Below, in pieces: positions 54,424 to 61,117 of a stretch of DNA of 64,000 nt; the stretch's first letter is position 1, and each line of letters opens with the position of its first letter. Made by a program: the position numbers and the translations under genes. The DNA lies in contig NZ_MAXC01000007.1 of assembly GCF_001693485.1 (NCBI RefSeq), forward strand, positions 1-64,000, given 5' to 3'. The notes under the pieces are model-generated. The model saw only the letters and a list, made by a program, of their open reading frames with translations, was not told the origin of the DNA and searched no databases. Source of the stretch: Bradyrhizobium sp. LMTR 3 (GTDB lineage: Bacteria > Pseudomonadota > Alphaproteobacteria > Rhizobiales > Xanthobacteraceae).

Positions 54424-55602
54424 ATGATCAAGACACCAATGAACCGACTGGTCGTGCCCCTGATAGGGCTTGTTGTGGCCACTGGCATTGCAACGCTGGT
54501 CGCCATTCAGTACATCCGGCGCGAGCCGATTGCTGACAGGACCGCAAGCGTCGCGCCAAAGCCGGTTACTGACGAGCGCGTTAAGGGGCCTGCACTCGCA
54601 AGCGTGCAGGCGGAGGCAAACGCGGTGGCGGCCGCGCTGGCCGGATCGACGGCCGCGCCCGAGAGCGGCGATGGCGGACCGGCGTTCGACGTCGCCCGCA
54701 TCGAGCCGACCGGCGAAGCCGTGATCGCGGGACGCGCGGCGCCGGGCGTCACCGTGGAACTGCTGCGCAATGGCGAACTGCATGATCGCGTGGTCGCGGA
54801 TCAATCCGGACAATTCGCGATGATCCCGCGCCCGCTACCGCCAGGCACCTACGATCTGACGTTGCGCGTCAAACAGCCGGACGGCAGGGAGATCATGTCC
54901 AAGCAGAGCGTGACGGTGGCGCTTGAGCCGAACCTGAAGGAACGGCCGGTCGTGGCCCTGATAACGCCAAACAAGCCTACCGTCGTGATGTCACAGCCGG
55001 CCCAGGCGAAGCCGGAAACCGCTGCAGTGGTTGTGGAGGCGGTCGAGATCGAGGCCGGCGGCAAATTCCATGTGAGCGGCCGCGCGCGCGCCGGCGCTCC
55101 GGTGAGGCTCTATCTCAACGACAGCTTTATTGCGTCGGTAACGGCGGCGGCGGACGGACGTTTTGCCGTCACGATCAATGAAGGAATCGGACCCGGGAGT
55201 TATCGCGTAAGGCTGGACGAGGTGGACTCGAAGTCCGGCGTGGTGCGTGGACGCGCCGAGGTGCCGTTCAACGCGCCCGACCCGGTGGTTACTGCGTCGG
55301 TACCGCCGCAGACCTCACCGTCCAAGCGGCCAGACTCCGTCGCCCCGCCGCAGTCTCAGGTGGCGGATGCTGCAGCCGCCACCCTGCCGGCCGTAACGAA
55401 CTCCTCCACCGTGGTGGTGCCGAAGATCGCGACCACCACGGTATCGCGCGGCGACAGCCTGTGGCGCATCAGCCAGGCCACCCTCGGCGCGGGCACGCGT
55501 TACGCCACGATTTACAAGGCCAACCGAGAGCAAATCCGCAATCCCAACCTGATCTATCCCGGCCAGATCTTTGTCATTCCCAACCCGGAAGCCAATCCTT
55601 AA
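54424..55602 (+). CDS. LysM-domain protein with cell-wall binding C-terminus
   Basis: A 392-residue protein with an N-terminal membrane anchor (PLIGLVVATGIATLVAI), two Ig-like/bacterial-fold repeats (GEAVIAGRAAPGVTVELLRNGEL and GGKFHVSGRARAGAPVRLYLND, about 90-290), a Pro/Ser-rich linker, and a C-terminal LysM domain (about 345-392; TVSRGDSLWRISQATLGAGTRYATIYKANREQI). It probably binds peptidoglycan. The ATG at 54424 is used; an upstream ATG at 54385 overlaps a TATAAT (54381-54386) that may be the promoter. It is conserved in layout in alphaproteobacteria. Confidence 0.85.
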   Translation: MIKTPMNRLVVPLIGLVVATGIATLVAIQYIRREPIADRTASVAPKPVTDERVKGPALASVQAEANAVAAALAGSTAAPESGDGGPAFDVARIEPTGEAVIAGRAAPGVTVELLRNGELHDRVVADQSGQFAMIPRPLPPGTYDLTLRVKQPDGREIMSKQSVTVALEPNLKERPVVALITPNKPTVVMSQPAQAKPETAAVVVEAVEIEAGGKFHVSGRARAGAPVRLYLNDSFIASVTAAADGRFAVTINEGIGPGSYRVRLDEVDSKSGVVRGRAEVPFNAPDPVVTASVPPQTSPSKRPDSVAPPQSQVADAAAATLPAVTNSSTVVVPKIATTTVSRGDSLWRISQATLGAGTRYATIYKANREQIRNPNLIYPGQIFVIPNPEANP

Positions 55603-55604
55603 GG

Positions 55605-55868
55605 AGTGTTCAAACGGACTTTCAAGCTCCTGCCGTTCTAAAAAAATGGCCTTCGAAAAACAACGAACGCGTCAAAGACACTGTCTGGTCGATCCCGTAC
55701 TCGGTCCTTGATGGCACCTTGGACGAATGCATCACCAAGTTTCTGGAGCAACCGCTCAGCCAACGCCATCTCTACGAGATTCATACCGCCCCACAGGGCG
55801 ATTTGATCCCCAAGATAATTTCCGCCGAACTCGTCGTTGAACTTGCGAGGCTGCGCGATTTCTTGTGA
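55605..55868 (+). pseudogene. Protein-like frame without a usable start codon
   Basis: The frame from about 55605 to the TGA at 55866-55868 reads like real protein (VKDTVWSIPYSVLDGTLDECITKF, then QPLSQRHLYEIHTAPQGDL and ELVVELARLRDFL). No ATG or GTG lies between the LysM stop and this stretch; the first possible start is a TTG at 55719, and the ATG at 55645 is in another frame and ends after 22 codons. A truncated gene, a missing base, or a non-standard start are all possible. I do not recognise the family. Confidence 0.4.
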
Positions 55869-55930
55869 TGTCCATGATTACCATCTCGCCTTGTTGAGTG
55901 ATGCACGATGCTCGGGATGGCAGACAGGCA

Positions 55931-57523
55931 TTACGACGCGTACTTCTGGTAAAACGTATTGGTGAACAACTCGCCCGGATCATACTTCCGTTTCGCTGCG
56001 AAGAAATCGTTGATCTGTGGGTATGAGCGCTGCAACTGGTCCTTCGAATAGTAGAGCTGGTAAGGCAGGAAGAACCGGCCCTTGTGCGCGATGGTGAGGT
56101 CGATCAGTTCTTCCGTCGCCTTTTTCATCCGCCGGCTGCCCTCTTCGTCCGTGGTCTGGTTGATGTAGAGCACCAGCGAGAACGCCGGCTCCGGCGAATA
56201 GGTCAGGAAGTTGTTTTCCTGATGCACGACGCGCACCGATGCGTTCAGCAGATTGGTCTTGTTGTCGGTCAGCACCTTGCGCATGCCGTCGACAAACGAA
56301 ACAAACTGGCTGCGCGGGATGAAATATTCGTGCAGGATGTCCGTATCGTCAGGCAGCGAGTTGCGCAAATAGGGCACGGAATCGTGCATGGGGTCGTTGC
56401 GGTTGACGAGGCAAGCATCCGCCGATCCGATCGCCTGCGCGCGCGTCGCCGTACAGTTTTCCATGCGGTGCTCGATGTGCTTCTCGGACAGCCACTTTAT
56501 TTCCTGAAACAGCGGGCCTTGCTTGGACAGGTTGATGGTCAGCCGCCGCAGCTTGGTGCCGCTGACCTCGCCGAGCGGCTGGCGCTTGAAATCGGTGCCG
56601 TCGATTTTGGTGTAGGTATAGAGCAGCAGTTCCTTCAGGAACGTGCTCGGCGCAGTCGAGAGATGGCCGTACATCAGGCCTATATCGGCGTCCTTCTCGA
56701 TCTCGCCGGCGAACAGCGCCGGAAATTCCTTGTAGTCCATCATGCGACGGCCGGTCTGGTAGACGAGGTTGTCGGCAATATCGAGCTCGGCCTCGACGAT
56801 CACGCCGAACAGGCCGTAGCCGCCGACCACGAGGTTGAACAGATCCGCATTCTCGGTCGACGAGACCGTGCGCAGCGAACCGTCCGCCAGCATCACCTTC
56901 ATCGACTTGATCGATTTCGCGAGCGCGCCGGCCTGATGGTCCATGCCGTGGGCATTGACCGAGATCGAGCCGCCGACGGTGAAGATGTCGGTCGACTGCA
57001 TGGCGCGCACCGCAAAGCGCGGATGCAAGACGTTCTGGATGTCGTGCCAGGTCGCGCCCGGCTGCACCGTGATCGATCGCGAACTCTCGTTGAGCACGAT
57101 CTTGTTGAAACCGCGCATGTCGAGCACAATGCCGCCCTTGCGGAAGGCGTGCCCGCCCATGCTGTGGCGGACGCCGGCGGTGGTGACGGAGAGCCTGTTG
57201 TCGCGTGCAAAGGTCAGCGTCCTGGCGATGTCCTCGACGCTGCGCACCTCGACCACGCCGTAGATTTCGGTCTTGTTGAGACAGCTCGCATCATTGATGC
57301 TGCCGCCAAGCTGCGACCATTTCACGTCCTTGAGCGGCGCTATCGCCTTGATCCGCTCCAGATCGATTTTCGCCTGCTCGCCGCCGCCGCCGACCGCCGG
57401 GCCGCAATCCTTTTCCCCGGCAGGATCGGCCGCCAGCGCCTGAAGCTTGCGGTAGCTGTAAACGCCGAGCAGCACGACGACCACGGAGACGCCGGTTTTG
57501 AATTTTTGCGAAAATTTCTTCAT
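55931..57523 (-). CDS. FAD-linked oxidase (D-arabinono-lactone/aldonolactone oxidase-like)
   Basis: A 530-residue FAD-binding oxidoreductase with an N-terminal hydrophobic segment (TGVSVVVVLLGVYSYRKL) that anchors it or serves as signal. The FAD-binding core has VTTAGVRHSMGGHAFRKGGIVLDMRGFNKIVLN and GGSISVNAHGMDHQAGALAKSIKSM, with the GYGLFGVIVEAEL loop. The C-terminal half fits the vanillyl-alcohol oxidase type, and the tail (FTNTFYQKY) is typical of ALO-type enzymes. The substrate is unknown; a sugar lactone or alcohol is likely. It lies divergent to the amidohydrolase gene. Confidence 0.85.
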   Translation of the reverse strand: MKKFSQKFKTGVSVVVVLLGVYSYRKLQALAADPAGEKDCGPAVGGGGEQAKIDLERIKAIAPLKDVKWSQLGGSINDASCLNKTEIYGVVEVRSVEDIARTLTFARDNRLSVTTAGVRHSMGGHAFRKGGIVLDMRGFNKIVLNESSRSITVQPGATWHDIQNVLHPRFAVRAMQSTDIFTVGGSISVNAHGMDHQAGALAKSIKSMKVMLADGSLRTVSSTENADLFNLVVGGYGLFGVIVEAELDIADNLVYQTGRRMMDYKEFPALFAGEIEKDADIGLMYGHLSTAPSTFLKELLLYTYTKIDGTDFKRQPLGEVSGTKLRRLTINLSKQGPLFQEIKWLSEKHIEHRMENCTATRAQAIGSADACLVNRNDPMHDSVPYLRNSLPDDTDILHEYFIPRSQFVSFVDGMRKVLTDNKTNLLNASVRVVHQENNFLTYSPEPAFSLVLYINQTTDEEGSRRMKKATEELIDLTIAHKGRFFLPYQLYYSKDQLQRSYPQINDFFAAKRKYDPGELFTNTFYQKYAS

Positions 57524-57714
57524 GAATTGATTCCAGGGGATTGCGAGATATTCCGGGCGGGCGGATCTTTAGTCAAATCTGGGCGGCTTCTGGTTCGATA
57601 GACCGGTTGCGTTACCGAAGCGATAAGCCGGAGCGGACAATTGCAGAGCTGCCGCATACATGTGAGAGAACGCGACGCAGTATAATGCTCACCTCCATAG
57701 CGGCCGGAGTGATC

Positions 57715-58629
57715 ATGAACGATAGAACCGCCTCTGCCAAAGCGGCGCAGCCGGCGACGCCGGTGAATTTCGAGGTGCCCGCGGACGCCTGCGACTGCCA
57801 TACCCATATCCACCCCGATCCCGAAAAATTCCCGTTCTTCTCCGGCCGCGTCTATACGCCCGAACTGGCCTCGCCCGAGGAAATGACCGCCCTGCACGAG
57901 GCGCTGCACATGGAGCGCGTGGTGATCGTGACGCCCTCGATCTACGGCACCGACAATTCGGCCACGCTGTTCGGCATGGCGGCACGGGGGCCGACCGCGC
58001 GCGGGGTTGCGGTGATCGACGACAAGACGTCGGAGAGCGATCTCGATGTCATGGGCAAGGCCGGCATTCGCGGTATCCGCCTCAATCTCGCGACCGGCGG
58101 CGTCAACGATCCGAGCGTCGCCCGGCCACGCTTCACAGCCGCCGTCGAGCGCATGAAAGCGCGCGGCTGGCACGTGCAGATTTTCACCAACCCGGCGATG
58201 ATCACCCCGATCAAGGATCTGGTGTTGGCCTCGCCGGTGCCGGTCGTGTTCGATCATTTCGGCGGCGCCAAGGCAGCCCTTGGCGTCGAGCAGCCGGGCT
58301 TTGCCGACCTCGTGGATCTCGTCAAATCGGGCAAGGCCTATGTGAAGATTTCCGGCGCCTATCGCGCCTCCAAACTCGCGCCCGATTACACCGATTGCAT
58401 CCCGCTCGCCAAGGCGCTGATAGCAGCCAATCCCGACCGCATCGTCTGGGGCACCGACTGGCCGCACCCGAACTCGGTCACGCCTGCGGACAGGAAGATC
58501 ACCGACGTCACTCCGCTGTTTCAGATCGACGACGGGCGGCTCTTGAATCAGCTTCCGGTGTGGGCGCCGGATGCGACGATCCGCAAGAAGATCTTGGTCG
58601 ACAATCCCGCCCAGCTCTACGGGTTCTGA
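57715..58629 (+). CDS. LigI-like 2-pyrone-4,6-dicarboxylate hydrolase family amidohydrolase
   Basis: A 304-residue TIM-barrel amidohydrolase of the 2-pyrone-4,6-dicarboxylate lactonase (LigI) type. The metal/phenolate site DCHTHIHPD is near residue 24, with GIRGIRLNLATGGVNDP, VFDHFGGAKAA and VWGTDWPHPN as further marks. LigI opens a lactone in protocatechuate 4,5-cleavage, but relatives hydrolyse other lactones; the neighbouring genes do not decide the matter. The start is the ATG at 57715 (CGGAGTG upstream); TATAAT at 57681-57686 is a probable -10 box. Its 3' end overlaps the convergent metF-like gene by 13 bases. Confidence 0.85.
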   Translation: MNDRTASAKAAQPATPVNFEVPADACDCHTHIHPDPEKFPFFSGRVYTPELASPEEMTALHEALHMERVVIVTPSIYGTDNSATLFGMAARGPTARGVAVIDDKTSESDLDVMGKAGIRGIRLNLATGGVNDPSVARPRFTAAVERMKARGWHVQIFTNPAMITPIKDLVLASPVPVVFDHFGGAKAALGVEQPGFADLVDLVKSGKAYVKISGAYRASKLAPDYTDCIPLAKALIAANPDRIVWGTDWPHPNSVTPADRKITDVTPLFQIDDGRLLNQLPVWAPDATIRKKILVDNPAQLYGF

Positions 58630-59522
58630 AGCCCGGCACTCGACATCGCGGCCCGCTGCTGTCCGAACGGATCGCGGTCGTAATTGCGCAGCCAGTCACC
58701 GGCCTTGCGCAGGCCGCCGAACGGGAACAGGTGGAATCCGGCGATCGGCACGGTTGCCGCCCCGGGCGCCGCTCGCAATCCCCTGACGACGTCGTCAGGT
58801 CCGGTGTCCGTCAGCAGGCGGCCGAACCGGCCGATCTGGGCCCGCAGCGCACGCATGGAATTGCCGATGCCGCAGCGGAGCGCGAATTTTGTCAATGTCG
58901 CCGGCGTTGCCGGACCGGCCAGGCCGACGATGACAGGCAGATCGATACCCGCGCGATCGAGGGCGCCGATCCATTCCAGGATCGGCGTGCTCTCGAAGCA
59001 GAATTGTGTGACGACATCGACCCGCGTTCCGGTCCGCCGCCCCCAGTCGCGCCACGCCTTGAGGCCGTTCAGCGCGTCCGGCAGATCGTGATAGGGGTGC
59101 CCCTCGGGATGACCGGCAATGCTGACGGATGCAATCGCATGCGCCTCGAGCAGGCCGCTGGCGGCGACATCGCGTGTCGATTTGAACGGGCCTCTCGCAG
59201 CGGCGACATCGCCGGCGATCAGGAGGATGCGCGAGACATCGGCCTCGCCGCGCGCCCGCGCCAGGAAATCGTTGAATGCTTCCCGCGAGGCCATTTCGCG
59301 CGCCGCGATATGGGGCACCGGATTATAGCCGGCCCGGCGCAGCGCGGCAGCCGTCTCAATGTTGTGGCAATAATTATCGCCGGGCAGGAACGTGATCGTG
59401 ACGTCGGTGCCTCCAGCGAAATGATCGCTCAGTTCCGCGATCTGATGCCCGCGCGAGGAAATTTCGACGGATGCCGTCGGCAGTAGCGCGGCTAGTCTAG
59501 AGGATTGATCGGAGACGATCAC
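58617..59522 (-). CDS. Methylenetetrahydrofolate reductase-like protein
   Basis: A 301-residue flavoprotein-type TIM barrel of the MetF family. The N-terminal VEISSRG carries the conserved glutamate, followed by DVTITFLPGDNYCHNIETAAALRRAGYNPVPHIAAREM, ILLIAGDVAAARGPFKST, VTQFCFESTPILEWIGALDRAGI, and VGLAGPATPATLTKFALRCGIG. MetF reduces methylene- to methyl-tetrahydrofolate; divergence from housekeeping MetF suggests a special methyl-transfer role. It is the second gene of a transcript with the methyltransferase-like gene upstream (15-base gap). Confidence 0.85.
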   Translation of the reverse strand: MIVSDQSSRLAALLPTASVEISSRGHQIAELSDHFAGGTDVTITFLPGDNYCHNIETAAALRRAGYNPVPHIAAREMASREAFNDFLARARGEADVSRILLIAGDVAAARGPFKSTRDVAASGLLEAHAIASVSIAGHPEGHPYHDLPDALNGLKAWRDWGRRTGTRVDVVTQFCFESTPILEWIGALDRAGIDLPVIVGLAGPATPATLTKFALRCGIGNSMRALRAQIGRFGRLLTDTGPDDVVRGLRAAPGAATVPIAGFHLFPFGGLRKAGDWLRNYDRDPFGQQRAAMSSAGLQNP

Positions 59523-59537
59523 GAGCGCCTCCCTTTG

Positions 59538-61013
59538 TCATGCCGGCGCGCGGCGGCGCGAGATCACATAGGTTTCGTCGTTGAACCAGAGGCCGCCATG
59601 TTTCTTCAGCACACGATCGGTGGCTTCGAGATAGCGGCCATCGCGAACCACTTCCGACAACCTGTTGTCCTCGATCTGCGCCACATAGATCGCGGCGTTC
59701 CAGGCCGCGAACAGCGTCGAGGTGCCGATCGGGCCGCTGACCTCGTCCGGCAGCGTGTGCATCTGGTAACGGAAGATCGAGCGTGCATCCGAGGACGCAT
59801 TGAAATTGTAGTGGCGTGCGACCGCGCCAAGCTCGTGCTTGACCTGGCGCAGGATCGCGTAGCGGTCGGTCTTGAAGGGATCGTCGCCCGGCCAGACCTG
59901 ATCGATGATCTCGATGCCGGGATCCTTGCCATGCGAATGAATGCCGATCAGCCGTCCACCCGGGCGCAGCGCCTTGACCAGCGGTGTCACTACCTTCGAA
60001 GCCTTGAACTCGACGCTCGCCCGCGCCCGATAGGGTTGCGAGGCGATGACCAGATCGTAATCGGCCATCACGCGGCCGGGCCGCGGCATGATCGGATCGA
60101 GCAGGAAGGAATGATCCTCACGCCGCAGCGTCAGGATCACCGGGCGCTGGTAGACCGGATTGCCCGTGGTCGGGCTGATGCCTGCGCGCCAGTTCTCGGC
60201 CAGGAAGCTCTCGAGCTCGCCGATCTGCTCGGCGAAACCGTGCGCGGTGTTGCCTGATAGCGTGACGTCTTTCCAGATCAGGCCTTGCGCTGACGTGACC
60301 GAGCGTGGCGTCAGCCATGGCGCCTCGGCGTAATAGAGGTTGGTCACGACCAGCACGGTGGCGGGATGCTCGAACAGGCGGTCCGCCATTTTCTCCAGCA
60401 TCAGGCGGACGTCTTCGTAACTGATCTCTTTCGCCACGGCATAGAGCGGCATGGTGGGGAAGCGCGCATGCACCGCCCGCATCACCCGCGACAGCACGGT
60501 GCCGTCGCCGACGCCGGCATCGAAGATACGAAGCGCCGGCGGCGCCGGCTGCAGATTGCCGAGCTCGAGCGAAATCCGGTTGCCGACCTCGGTCTTCTCG
60601 CTGCAGGTCGAGACGAACAGCAGGTATTTTTGGCGGTTGTCGAAGAATCGGAAGCCTGGCGGCGCGACCGCATTGGCGGCGGCCGCGTCGTTCAGTGGTT
60701 GGGCCGAGAGCGAGTTGGCCGGCGCGCCGTCCGATTCCGGCCGATGCTCGGCGAGATACGCGCGGACCTTGTCGAGCGTGCCGGTCGTGATCCGGGCGCC
60801 ATCGCGTAAGCGCGACACCAGCTTGCCGTCATTGACCACCAGCCGGCCGAAGGTCGATTCGGCCGTGCGCGTCTGGCGGCAATAGTCACGGATTTCTCCG
60901 AGTACCTGCTCGGCCGTGGGCGCCGATTTTGCCGGCGGCGCGTGGCCGTTTTGTTGCCCCGTAGATCCTTGGCCAGATGCTTGGCTAGATCCTTGGCTTT
61001 CCTCGATCCGCAT
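59538..61013 (-). CDS. SAM-dependent methyltransferase-like protein
   Basis: A 491-residue protein. The N-terminal region (about 1-120) is low in complexity, with an Arc-like helical stretch (GEIRDYCRQTRTAESTFGRLVVNDGKLVSRLRDG) similar to small DNA-binding helices. The core (about 130-330) has a class-I methyltransferase fold with motif I FDAGVGDGTVLSRVM and later motifs LVVTNLYYAEAPWLTP and YDLVIASQPYRA. The C-terminal region includes GGRLIGIHSHGKDPGIEIIDQVW. It is upstream of a MetF-like gene in one transcript. The methyl acceptor is unknown; DNA, lipid and small-molecule targets are all possible. Confidence 0.7.
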   Translation of the reverse strand: MRIEESQGSSQASGQGSTGQQNGHAPPAKSAPTAEQVLGEIRDYCRQTRTAESTFGRLVVNDGKLVSRLRDGARITTGTLDKVRAYLAEHRPESDGAPANSLSAQPLNDAAAANAVAPPGFRFFDNRQKYLLFVSTCSEKTEVGNRISLELGNLQPAPPALRIFDAGVGDGTVLSRVMRAVHARFPTMPLYAVAKEISYEDVRLMLEKMADRLFEHPATVLVVTNLYYAEAPWLTPRSVTSAQGLIWKDVTLSGNTAHGFAEQIGELESFLAENWRAGISPTTGNPVYQRPVILTLRREDHSFLLDPIMPRPGRVMADYDLVIASQPYRARASVEFKASKVVTPLVKALRPGGRLIGIHSHGKDPGIEIIDQVWPGDDPFKTDRYAILRQVKHELGAVARHYNFNASSDARSIFRYQMHTLPDEVSGPIGTSTLFAAWNAAIYVAQIEDNRLSEVVRDGRYLEATDRVLKKHGGLWFNDETYVISRRRAPA

Positions 61014-61117
61014 GGCTTGCTCCTGCGGTGGTCCCTGCCGGTATCAAGGGACGGCCGCCGGATCGCGTCAACCACAAACCGAGTGGGCAGGAAACATGGG
61101 CATGTGCCCACACGATT

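Noticed and set aside
56084..57601. 505-codon plus-strand frame opposite the FAD oxidase
   Set aside because: Antisense shadow without coding character.
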